In this document: piece after piece, positions 51,212-58,268 of the stretch
How the letters are laid out: each line of letters opens with the position of its first letter
Numbering within the stretch: the stretch's first letter is position 1
Assembly: GCF_021504595.1 (NCBI RefSeq)
Contig: NZ_JACSGT010000003.1
Location: 310,001 to 374,000 of the forward strand
Direction of reading: 5' to 3'
Source: Chryseobacterium indicum
GTDB lineage: Bacteria > Bacteroidota > Bacteroidia > Flavobacteriales > Weeksellaceae
DNA: 64,000 nt
Program-made: the position numbers and the translations under genes
Notes under the pieces: model-generated
Told to the model about the DNA's origin: nothing
What the model saw: the letters and a program-made list of their open reading frames with translations, nothing else
Databases searched by the model: none

Positions 51212-52198
51212 ATGAGCAAAAAACAAGTTGCCGTAGTGATGGGAGGCTATTCAGACGAATATGTTGTATCATTGAAAAGCGGACAATTAATCTATGATTC
51301 CTTAGACAGAAATCTTTACGATGTATATAAAGTAGTTATCCTGAAAGATGAATGGTATTTTTTAGGCGAAAATGAGCAGAAATTTCTCATAAACAGAGGC
51401 GATTTTTCTGTGACTTTACATGATAATGAAACATTGAAATTTGATGTCTGCTTCAATATCATCCACGGAACACCGGGCGAAAACGGAATTCTTCAGGCAT
51501 ACTGGGACGCGATCGGACAGAAATATACGGGATGCGATTTTTATCAGAGTGCTTTAACATTCAATAAAAAAGATACTTTAGCGGTACTTTCAAAATACGG
51601 AATTCCTTCTGCGAAGAGTGTTTATTTAAGAAAAGGAGAAGAAATCAAAGTTGATGAAATTATAGAAACTCTTGGCTTGCCTGTTTTCGTGAAACCCAAT
51701 CAGTCGGGATCATCTTTGGGGATTTCTAAAGTAAAAGAAAAGGCTGAATTCCTTGCTGCCACTGAAATTGCTTTCAAAGAAGATGATGAAATATTAATTG
51801 AAAGTTTTCTTGACGGAATGGAAGTTTCCGTAGGAGTAATCGATTATAAAGGTGAAACAATTGTTCTGGGAATTACAGAAATCGTTCCTACCAACGAATT
51901 TTTCGATTATGAAGCCAAATACGAAGGTGCTTCTGAGGAAATTACGCCTGCAAGAATTGACGATAAAACAAGAATCCGCGTAGAAGAAATTGCAAAAAGA
52001 GCCTACAATTCTCTTGGGATGAGTGGTTTCTCAAGAAGTGAGTATATTCTGATGGACGGAATTCCTTATATGCTGGAAATGAATACGAACCCCGGATTTT
52101 CTCCTGCAAGTATTCTTCCGCAGCAGGCAAAAATCTACGGCATTTCCATTACGGATCTCTGCGGAAACGAGGTTGAAAAAGCATTACACAAAAATTAA
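51212..52198 (+). CDS. ddl: D-alanine--D-alanine ligase
   Basis: A 328-aa ATP-grasp enzyme joining two D-alanines for peptidoglycan. VVMGGYSDEYVVSLKSG near residue 8 is the N-terminal site, FVKPNQSGSSLGISKV near 158 binds ATP, and YMLEMNTNPGFSPASILPQQA near 287 has the metal ligands and the Ser/Leu substrate segment. Divergent from the PASTA gene, with coaD next, so the local genes relate to wall and CoA synthesis. Confidence 0.97.
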   Translation: MSKKQVAVVMGGYSDEYVVSLKSGQLIYDSLDRNLYDVYKVVILKDEWYFLGENEQKFLINRGDFSVTLHDNETLKFDVCFNIIHGTPGENGILQAYWDAIGQKYTGCDFYQSALTFNKKDTLAVLSKYGIPSAKSVYLRKGEEIKVDEIIETLGLPVFVKPNQSGSSLGISKVKEKAEFLAATEIAFKEDDEILIESFLDGMEVSVGVIDYKGETIVLGITEIVPTNEFFDYEAKYEGASEEITPARIDDKTRIRVEEIAKRAYNSLGMSGFSRSEYILMDGIPYMLEMNTNPGFSPASILPQQAKIYGISITDLCGNEVEKALHKN

Positions 52199-52289
52199 AA
52201 GGCTGAAAGATGAAGGATAGAAGCCGGAAGTTTATCACTCTATATTTCTCACCTCATCTTTCATAATTTATAACTATAATTTATCACGC
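52199..52289. repeat. Inverted word array between ddl and coaD
   Basis: GAAAGATGAAGGATAG and GAAGTTTATCAC on the left are mirrored by CACCTCATCTTTC on the right, with ATTTATAACTATAATTTATC words at the end. Non-coding. Confidence 0.55.
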
Positions 52290-52754
52290 ATGAAAATTGC
52301 TGTTTTTCCGGGGTCATTCGATCCGATTACTTTAGGACATTACGATATCATTGAGAGAGCGGCGCCGCTTTTTGATAAACTGATTATTGCTATCGGGCAG
52401 AATTCTCAGAAAAAATATATGTTTCCGCTGGAAAAAAGAATGGAATTCATCCAAAACTCAGTTGCAGAATTCCCAAACGTGGAAGTAGATTATTTTGAAG
52501 GTTTAACCGTTGATTACTGCTTCGAAAAAAATGCACAGTACATCATCAGAGGTTTAAGAAATCCTGCTGATTTTGAATTTGAAAAAGCGATTGCCCACAC
52601 CAACAGAACTTTAGCGCACAAAAAACTGGAAACGGTATTTTTGTTAACGTCTTCAGGAAAATCTTTTATCAGCAGCAGCATTGTAAGAGAAATCATCAAT
52701 CACGGCGGAGAATATGAGCTTTTGGTTCCGGATTCGGTGAGAGTGCAATTATAA
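52290..52754 (+). CDS. coaD: Phosphopantetheine adenylyltransferase
   Basis: A 154-aa nucleotidyltransferase that forms dephospho-CoA. GSFDPITLGHYDIIERA near residue 9 contains the T/HxGH motif (here TLGH), YIIRGLRNPADFEFEKAIA near 84 is the pantetheine-phosphate site, and SSSIVREI near 127 closes the ATP site. Length typical. The stop is followed at once by a TAATGGG word array and the four-helix-bundle gene. Confidence 0.97.
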   Translation: MKIAVFPGSFDPITLGHYDIIERAAPLFDKLIIAIGQNSQKKYMFPLEKRMEFIQNSVAEFPNVEVDYFEGLTVDYCFEKNAQYIIRGLRNPADFEFEKAIAHTNRTLAHKKLETVFLLTSSGKSFISSSIVREIINHGGEYELLVPDSVRVQL

Positions 52755-52797
52755 GTAATGGGTAATGGGTAATTAGTAATGGGTAATTTTTACAACT
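52755..52797. repeat. Left TAATGGG word array
   Basis: GTAATGGGTAATGGGTAAT, then TAGTAATGGGTAAT. Words of 7-8 nt are repeated almost in tandem, directly abutting the four-helix-bundle ATG region. The complementary array lies just after that gene. Confidence 0.75.
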
Positions 52798-53160
52798 ATG
52801 GATTTTAATCAGTTATTTAGAGATCGAACTAAAGATTTTTCGATTTCGATCATTAAATCGTTATCACCATTACCTTATTCTGATGATCTTTCAATAATCA
52901 GAAAACAAATTATAAGATCAGCAACTTCTGTAGCTGCTAATTACAGAGCAGTTGCGAGAGCAAGATCCGAAAAGGAAAGATTTGCTAAAATCTGCATTGT
53001 TGTAGAAGAAATTGATGAAACTCAATTCTGGTTAGAAATAATTGATGAGCTGGAATATTTAGATTCCGGAAAAATCTCAAATTTAAGATCAAAATGTGAT
53101 GAATTGGTAAAAGTAATGACTGCTTATAAATTTAAATTATCTCAAAATACAACACTGTAA
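52798..53160 (+). CDS. Four-helix-bundle protein (23S rRNA intervening-sequence type)
   Basis: A 120-aa helical protein. The family signature is clear: FRDRTKDFSISIIKSL, then DDLSIIRKQIIRSATSVAANYRA near residue 34 and RARSEKERFAKICIVVEEIDETQFWLEII near 53. These form small pentameric four-helix bundles, first met as open frames in 23S rRNA intervening sequences and related to the Avd accessory protein of diversity-generating retroelements. Function is unknown, with nucleic-acid binding suggested. It is enclosed by an inverted pair of word arrays, as if gene and arrays moved as a unit. No reverse transcriptase or rRNA is nearby. Confidence 0.92.
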   Translation: MDFNQLFRDRTKDFSISIIKSLSPLPYSDDLSIIRKQIIRSATSVAANYRAVARARSEKERFAKICIVVEEIDETQFWLEIIDELEYLDSGKISNLRSKCDELVKVMTAYKFKLSQNTTL

Positions 53161-53199
53161 TCATATTACTTATTACCGATTACTCATTACCTATAAAAC
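53161..53199. repeat. Right word array, complementary to the left one
   Basis: ATTACTTATTACCGATTAC and TCATTACC. Its complement reads GGTAATGAGTAATCGG, TAATAAGTAAT, matching the left TAATGGGTAAT words. It lies immediately after the four-helix-bundle stop. Confidence 0.75.
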
Positions 53200-53832
53200 A
53201 TGCACGAACAGTTCAATTTTGCCATAGAAGTTTTGGGAACGATATCATTTTCGATGTCGGGAAGTTTTGCGGCGATGCAGAAACGGCTCGATCCTTTCGG
53301 TGTTCTGATTATAGCTTTTGTAACTTCTGTCGGCGGTGGAACTGTAAGAGATCTTCTGCTTGATATTCCGGTTTTCTGGATGCATGATCTTCTTACGTGT
53401 GCATTGATTATCCTGACCAGTATTTTCACCATGATTTTTAAATCTTTTGAAAAAAATTTCAGGGTAACTTTATTTATTTTTGACAGTTTCGGACTGGGAT
53501 TGTTTACGATTATTGGCGTTCAGAAGGGTTTAAATGCAGATATTCATCCATTAATCTGTATCGGATTGGGAACAATTACAGGTTGTTTCGGTGGAATTAT
53601 CCGGGATATACTACTCAACAGAATTCCTTTAATTTTCAGGAAAGAAATTTATGCAACCGCCTGCATTGTGGGAGGTTCAGCATTCTTACTGCTGACAAAA
53701 TTTACGACTTTAACGTATACTATTGTTCAGATTTTTACCATTCTATTAATTGTTTCCATAAGAACTTTAGCGGTGAAATATCATTGGCAGATCCCGAAAT
53801 TTTACGGGTATGAGAATAATTCTGAGATGTAA
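53200..53832 (+). CDS. TRIC-like cation channel family membrane protein (UPF0126)
   Basis: A 210-aa polytopic membrane protein made of two related halves of three helices. Each half has a glycine-rich motif: VTSVGGGTVRDLLLDIPVFW near residue 46 and TGCFGGIIRDILLNRIPLIF near 132. Bacterial homologues of trimeric intracellular cation channels (YicG-like) share this layout. Ion selectivity is unknown. It follows the word array directly. Confidence 0.9.
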   Translation: MHEQFNFAIEVLGTISFSMSGSFAAMQKRLDPFGVLIIAFVTSVGGGTVRDLLLDIPVFWMHDLLTCALIILTSIFTMIFKSFEKNFRVTLFIFDSFGLGLFTIIGVQKGLNADIHPLICIGLGTITGCFGGIIRDILLNRIPLIFRKEIYATACIVGGSAFLLLTKFTTLTYTIVQIFTILLIVSIRTLAVKYHWQIPKFYGYENNSEM

Positions 53833-53835
53833 TGT

Positions 53836-54372
53836 ATGAAAAAATGCCTTTCTTTTTTGTTTTTCTCATTGTTTTTCTCTTGTCAGCATGAGAGTAATTT
53901 TGATTTAGAAAAAGATTTATATCAATTTTCAGACAAAATGGAAAATGGTGATACTATTGAAGTAAGTGTAAATCATTCAGCCTGTCTATTTTTATCTCAT
54001 GAATTGTATACTTTTATCAAACAAAAAGATACTGTATTTCTTCAGACCTACTCGGAAATAAGTTCATTTGAAAAAAGAGAACAGACATTACCCAAAATAG
54101 TTTACCATGTAAGCAATAAAAATCAATTGAGCTTTGAGAATTATTTTAAATATTTATCTAAAGAAAATAAACCAAGAACAGAAATAAATTCTGCAATTGT
54201 AAGCATTCATTATAAAAACAAAGCTCAAGCAAAATCTTTTTACAGTGATGGTCTGCGAGATAATCTTGAAAAATTAGATCTTTTCGGATTACTCCGTAAG
54301 AAAATTTATCCTAATGATACATTCTTCAAATCACCAGAACCTCCTCCTCCACCTCCTAAATTCGCAAAATAA
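53836..54372 (+). CDS. Hypothetical lipoprotein
   Basis: A 178-aa protein with a lipoprotein signal (MKKCLSFLFFSLFFSCQHES; lipidated Cys 16). The mature part has alternating strands and helices, a conserved-looking NHSACLFLSHELYTFIKQ, and a proline-rich end (PEPPPPPPKFAK). I recognise no family. It starts 3 nt after the channel gene, so it is probably co-transcribed; it ends at a convergent terminator. Confidence 0.6.
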   Translation: MKKCLSFLFFSLFFSCQHESNFDLEKDLYQFSDKMENGDTIEVSVNHSACLFLSHELYTFIKQKDTVFLQTYSEISSFEKREQTLPKIVYHVSNKNQLSFENYFKYLSKENKPRTEINSAIVSIHYKNKAQAKSFYSDGLRDNLEKLDLFGLLRKKIYPNDTFFKSPEPPPPPPKFAK

Positions 54373-54400
54373 AAAAGCACCTAAAAAAATTAGATGCTTT
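54373..54400. terminator. Terminator between convergent genes
   Basis: AAAGCACCTAA pairs with TTAGATGCTTT (one mismatch), followed by ATTTTTGATC on the + strand; the A-run on the left serves the minus strand. Confidence 0.7.
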
Positions 54401-54420
54401 ATTTTTGATCAGTTTATTCA

Positions 54421-54990
54421 TTAAAAGAATTTCCCTCTGTTTCTCATATTCGGGTTATGCATATGTTTCTGCATGGTTGGCATTTTCAACTGCTCCTTCA
54501 TCATCTTGATCTGGTCGGTCATCATTCCTGCACTGTCTAATCGTTTTGCTTCGTCCAGAAGTTTTTGTCCTTCCTGTTTTCTTCCTTTAGAAATTGCTGC
54601 TGCAGCAAGATTTAAAGTTGCCATGGCTCTGTCATGCTTCATGTTAAGACCATATTCCAAAGCTTTTTTCATGAAAGGTTCCACTTTTGTAGGATGATCC
54701 TGAGCTTGAGTTAATCCCATTAAATAGTGAAAATAACCATACTGCGTTTTATGAAGCTGGTTTTTGTAATCTGTGATATTTTTAAGCCACTCTCCTGCTT
54801 TTTCCATATTCTGCTTTCTTAATTGCCAGAAAGCCAAAAGAATATATTCATTTTTAAAGAAAAGCAGAATAGGTGCTGCAGCCAAAAGGAAAACTACAAT
54901 TCCCCAACCTTTCTCTCTTGTGAAAATAATCATCCATAGTCCTAAAAGAATAAGAACTGCTGCAACTGCAATTTTTATATATTTATTCAT
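54421..54990 (-). CDS. Membrane-anchored TPR-like protein
   Basis: A 189-aa protein with two transmembrane helices at the N-terminus (YIKIAVAAVLILLGLWMIIF and WGIVVFLLAAAPILLFF). Helical hairpins follow: LLAFWQLRKQNMEKAGEWLKN, HYLMGLTQAQDHPTKVEPFMKKA, ATLNLAAAAISKGRKQEGQ and EAKRLDSAGMMTDQIK, which look like tetratricopeptide-type repeats. The C-terminus is Met/His/Asn-rich. The role is unknown. It lies downstream of folA on the same strand. Confidence 0.65.
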   Translation of the reverse strand: MNKYIKIAVAAVLILLGLWMIIFTREKGWGIVVFLLAAAPILLFFKNEYILLAFWQLRKQNMEKAGEWLKNITDYKNQLHKTQYGYFHYLMGLTQAQDHPTKVEPFMKKALEYGLNMKHDRAMATLNLAAAAISKGRKQEGQKLLDEAKRLDSAGMMTDQIKMMKEQLKMPTMQKHMHNPNMRNRGKFF

Positions 54991-55014
54991 TATTAAATTT
55001 TAGAAGTGCAAAGA

Positions 55015-55091
55015 TAAGAAATTTAAGATTCAAAGTTTAAGGTTCAGAGTCTAAAGTTTTGTATTAAATCCTGAACTGAGAACTTTAAACA
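55015..55091. repeat. Inverted word array between TPR-like gene and folA
   Basis: AAGATTTAAGATTC, AAAGTTTAAGGTTCAGAG on the left are mirrored by CTGAACTGAG and AACTTTAAAC on the right. Non-coding. Confidence 0.55.
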
Positions 55092-55577
55092 TTAAATTCT
55101 TTCAAACGTTTGAAAACAGAAATCATGCTGATTTTTTTCGTCTTTCTCATGGCAGATTTCGTCTGTTTTTTTCCAGATCTTTGGATCGATCTTTGGAAAG
55201 AAAGTATCTGCTTGAAGATCTGCTTTTACTAAAGTTACTTCCAGTTTATCAACAATATCCATCGTCTGTTCATAAATTTTCCCGCCTCCGATTATGAAAA
55301 CTTCTTCATCTATTTTTTTAGCGAATTTTACGGCTTCTTTAATGCTACCGACGATTAAAATTCCTTCTTCGAACCAGTCGGTTTTTCTGGACACAACAAT
55401 ATTGGTACGGTTGGGAAGCGGTTTCCCGATACTTTCATATGTCTTTCTTCCCATGATTACCGGATGCCCCGAAGTGATTTCTTTAAAATGTTTCAGATCT
55501 TTCGGAAGATGCCAAAGCAACTGATTTTCAAAACCAATTTCGTTCTTCTCTCCCATTGCCACCACAATTGTTGTCAT
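55092..55577 (-). CDS. folA: Dihydrofolate reductase
   Basis: A 161-aa enzyme. VVAMGEKNEIGFENQLLWHLPKDL near residue 5 contains the substrate Asp equivalent, PVIMGRKTYESIGKPLPNRTNIVVS near 39 the NADPH site, and EVFIIGGGKIYEQ near 93 the second glycine motif. It regenerates tetrahydrofolate needed by thymidylate synthase. In many bacteria thyA is adjacent; here the only TS-like gene is the remote cassette enzyme, so the housekeeping thyA must be elsewhere. Confidence 0.97.
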   Translation of the reverse strand: MTTIVVAMGEKNEIGFENQLLWHLPKDLKHFKEITSGHPVIMGRKTYESIGKPLPNRTNIVVSRKTDWFEEGILIVGSIKEAVKFAKKIDEEVFIIGGGKIYEQTMDIVDKLEVTLVKADLQADTFFPKIDPKIWKKTDEICHEKDEKNQHDFCFQTFERI

Positions 55578-55612
55578 TCAAATAAATTTTTACAAAATTA
55601 GCACATAATTTG

Positions 55613-55620
55613 TATATTTG
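55613..55620 (+). promoter_or_regulatory. Candidate -7 box of the LemA-TPM cluster
   Basis: TATATTTG matches TAnnTTTG exactly, 33 nt before the LemA ATG, and excludes the in-frame start at 55618 that lies inside the box. Confidence 0.5.
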
Positions 55621-55653
55621 GTTAGCACAAAACATATTAAAAAAATTCAAACT

Positions 55654-56262
55654 ATGAAAAATAAAGGTTGTCTGAGCGCAGGAACTATTGGTATCGCTCT
55701 ACTTATTATTGTCGCAGTTATTTTCTTCTGGGGCAAAAGCGGCTACAACAGCTTTGTAGACAAGGAACAGACCGTAAATGCAAAATGGTCTAACGTAGAG
55801 ACAGTTTACCAAAAAAGAGCAAATCTGATCCCGAATCTTGAAAGAACGGTAAAATCTTATTCCAAATTCGAGCAGGAAACCTTAACGAAAGTTGTTGAGG
55901 CACGTTCTAAAGCAACTTCCATCAACATTGATCCTACCAATATGACCGAGCAGGATGTTGCCAGATTTCAGGCTGCACAGGGAGAATTATCTGGGGCTTT
56001 AAGCAGATTGATGGCTGTAGTAGAATCTTATCCTAATTTAAAAGCAGATCAGCAATACATTAATTTCCAGAGAGAATATATCGCGATAGAAAACAGCATC
56101 AGAACAGAGACTGTTTATTACAATGATGCCGCGAAAGATTATAATGTATCCATAAAGCAATTCCCGAATAATATTCTGGCGAATTTCACCAACTTTAAAG
56201 AAAAACCTTTGTTCAAAGCGGAAGCAGGAGCAGAAAAGGCACCTGAAGTATTCTCGGAATAA
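55654..56262 (+). CDS. LemA-family protein
   Basis: A 202-aa membrane-anchored coiled-helix protein. After a short basic start it has one transmembrane helix (GTIGIALLIIVAVIFFW). The LemA domain follows with KEQTVNAKWSNVETVYQKRANLIPNLERTVKSY near residue 35 and PNLKADQQYINFQREYIAIENSI near 128. The function is unclear, though LemA genes commonly pair with TPM genes, as here. The ATG at 55654 follows the promoter box. It overlaps the next gene by one base. Confidence 0.92.
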   Translation: MKNKGCLSAGTIGIALLIIVAVIFFWGKSGYNSFVDKEQTVNAKWSNVETVYQKRANLIPNLERTVKSYSKFEQETLTKVVEARSKATSINIDPTNMTEQDVARFQAAQGELSGALSRLMAVVESYPNLKADQQYINFQREYIAIENSIRTETVYYNDAAKDYNVSIKQFPNNILANFTNFKEKPLFKAEAGAEKAPEVFSE

Positions 56263-56693
56263 TGGCAACCAGTTTCTTAACAAATCAGCAGATAGCTTCC
56301 CTCGTGGAAGCTATTCAGTCAGCAGAAGAGCATTCTACCGGCGAGATCAGAGTGCATATTGATTCCAATACGGATGAAGACAATGCAAAAATTGCTTTCA
56401 AAGTTTTTGAAGAATTGTGCCTGAATAAAACCAAAGAAAGAAATGCGGTGCTTTTTCATGTAAATTTTGAACAAAAATATCTTACGATCATCGGAGATAC
56501 CGGAATTCATGCAAAAGTAAGCCAGTCTTACTGGGATCATCTGCACGACTATATTACGTCTGAATTTGCCAAAGGAAATTATTATCAGGCTTTAAAAAGC
56601 GGAATTCTGGAAACCGGCCTGGAACTAAAAAAATATTTTCCTGTAAAAGGAGAAAACCACAACGAACTTCCTAATGAAATTACGTTCTCTTAA
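56262..56693 (+). CDS. TPM-domain protein, soluble
   Basis: A 143-aa TPM (TPM_phosphatase) domain with no signal or transmembrane helix. Motifs are TNQQIASLVEAIQSAEEHSTGEIRVHI at the start and KYLTIIGDTGIHAKVSQSYWDHLHDYI near residue 68. TPM domains are suggested to be acid phosphatases or photosystem-repair factors elsewhere. The gene starts on the last base of LemA (TAATG) and overlaps the next gene by 20 nt. Confidence 0.88.
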   Translation: MATSFLTNQQIASLVEAIQSAEEHSTGEIRVHIDSNTDEDNAKIAFKVFEELCLNKTKERNAVLFHVNFEQKYLTIIGDTGIHAKVSQSYWDHLHDYITSEFAKGNYYQALKSGILETGLELKKYFPVKGENHNELPNEITFS

Positions 56694-57492
56694 AATAGTT
56701 TTTTCATTTTTACTGGTATGCTTTTACACTTTTGTATCGGCACAATATACCATTCCTCCCAAGCCTGACGTTCTGTATCCTGTTTATGACGATGCCAATC
56801 TTCTGAAGCAGGAGGAAAAAGATGCGCTTAATAAAAAACTGATCGCATTTGCAGATTCTACCTCTACAGAGATTGAAGTGGTTATTATTCCTTCCACAAA
56901 AGGAGAAGACATTAATTTTCTGGCAACGATGTTTGGCGAGAAATGGGGAATCGGAAAAAAAGATGTCGACAACGGGATTGTTTTCCTTATTGCAACCGAA
57001 GACCACACCATGTCTATCCAGCAGGGAAGAGCGGTGGAACAATATCTTACCGCATCTGTTGCCGGACAGATATTGGACTATATTGTGACTCCTCATTTTA
57101 AGCAAGGCGAATGGTACGAAGGCATTAATGGCGGGACATCGGCAATTATGGAAGCGGTTCAGGGGAAATTTAAACCTTTGAACAACCGTGAAAGCGGAAA
57201 TGGAGACGGAAGTATTTTTAAAATTATCATCATTGCATTTGTTATCTTCATTATTATTGCCATCCTATTCGGAAACAAAGGAGGAGGAAAAGGCGGCGGA
57301 AATTATGACGACGACGATGTAATACTTTCCAGAAGAGGTCGCAGAAATTATCCGGGTGGATTTTTCCCTTTTCCGGGCAGCTTTGGCGGCGGTGGATTTG
57401 GTGGTGGAAGTTCCGGAGGCGGAGGCGGCGGTTTTGGAGGCTTCGGCGGAGGCGGAAGTTTCGGAGGCGGCGGTGCTTCCGGAGGATGGTAG
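56674..57492 (+). CDS. TPM-domain protein, exported, glycine-rich C-terminus
   Basis: A 272-aa protein with a signal peptide (IVFSFLLVCFYTFVSAQ). The TPM domain spans about residues 30-170 (YDDANLLKQEEKDALNKKL, GIGKKDVDNGIVFLIA, GRAVEQYLTASVAGQI). One transmembrane helix (IFKIIIIAFVIFIIIAILF) follows, then a Gly/Ser-rich tail (SFGGGGFGGGSSGGGG). This layout is common for TPM proteins in Bacteroidota. The start lies inside the preceding gene; the signal peptide confirms it. Third gene of the LemA-TPM-TPM unit. Confidence 0.9.
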   Translation: MKLRSLKIVFSFLLVCFYTFVSAQYTIPPKPDVLYPVYDDANLLKQEEKDALNKKLIAFADSTSTEIEVVIIPSTKGEDINFLATMFGEKWGIGKKDVDNGIVFLIATEDHTMSIQQGRAVEQYLTASVAGQILDYIVTPHFKQGEWYEGINGGTSAIMEAVQGKFKPLNNRESGNGDGSIFKIIIIAFVIFIIIAILFGNKGGGKGGGNYDDDDVILSRRGRRNYPGGFFPFPGSFGGGGFGGGSSGGGGGGFGGFGGGGSFGGGGASGGW

Positions 57493-57553
57493 AATTTTAG
57501 TTTCTGTTTTAAATTTCTCAGTTTTTAAATTGAAATAAACAAATACAATAAAT

Positions 57554-57580
57554 AATCGGTCATTTTGATCGATTTTTTTA
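57554..57580 (+). terminator. Terminator after the LemA-TPM cluster
   Basis: AATCGGTC and GATCGATT pair (one G-T) around ATTTT and run into TTTTTTA. Confidence 0.65.
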
Positions 57581-57739
57581 TTTATCAGCTTTTTAAAATT
57601 TTAATACGTTAAAAATCAAACTCATTTATTCCATTTATATCATTAAAAACATCCTTTTTACTATTAAAAAATTATTAAACTGCTACAAAACCCTCCTTTA
57701 CTTCAAAAATTTTTCATTATATTTACGTAAAACAGGTTT

Positions 57740-58261
57740 ATGAAGAAGACGTTGGTAGTTTTTGCGCATCCTTATTTAGAGCATTCCAACTCGAATGCAG
57801 AGCTCATTAATTTCTATGTCCGTCATCAGCATTTTACCCTTCGGGATATTTATGAAGAATATCCTAATTTTCATATTGCCGCTTTCAGGGAAAGAAAAAG
57901 AATAAAAAATTACGATCGTTTTATTTTCCAGTTTCCGCTCATCTGGTTCGGAATGCCGCCTTTGTTAAAACTCTGGATCGATGAAGTTTTCGACCGCGAC
58001 TGGCTTAAAGAAGATCATCACAATCCTTTGGAGGGAAAAGAGGTTTACATTCTGGTAACCACAGGCGGAAAAGAAAGATCGTTCAGCAAGGAAGGAACCT
58101 ATCAGTTTACCGTAGAGGAGCTGATCAGCGGACTTATCGTATCGCTGAATGTTTTTAAGGCAAACATCAAAAATATCAAAATCGTTTACGAAGCCAACAA
58201 GCTCTCAAAAAAAGAAATTATCGTACACAAACAGCAGTTTGTAGAACTTCTCAACCAATAA
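57740..58261 (+). CDS. KefF-like NAD(P)H-quinone oxidoreductase
   Basis: A 173-aa flavodoxin-fold protein: VFAHPYLEHSNSNAELI near residue 7 (FMN loop), FQFPLIWFGMPPLLKLWIDEVF near 64 and LVTTGGKERSFS near 100. This matches the MdaB/KefF group. In enterobacteria KefF is the cytosolic activator of the KefC potassium efflux system. Here the KefC-like gene starts 7 nt later, so the pairing is conserved and the role probably the same (defence against electrophiles). Confidence 0.88.
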   Translation: MKKTLVVFAHPYLEHSNSNAELINFYVRHQHFTLRDIYEEYPNFHIAAFRERKRIKNYDRFIFQFPLIWFGMPPLLKLWIDEVFDRDWLKEDHHNPLEGKEVYILVTTGGKERSFSKEGTYQFTVEELISGLIVSLNVFKANIKNIKIVYEANKLSKKEIIVHKQQFVELLNQ

Positions 58262-58268
58262 AAATTTT

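Noticed and set aside
52798..53160. Avd protein of a diversity-generating retroelement
   Set aside because: The fold family is related, but there is no reverse transcriptase, template repeat or variable repeat nearby.
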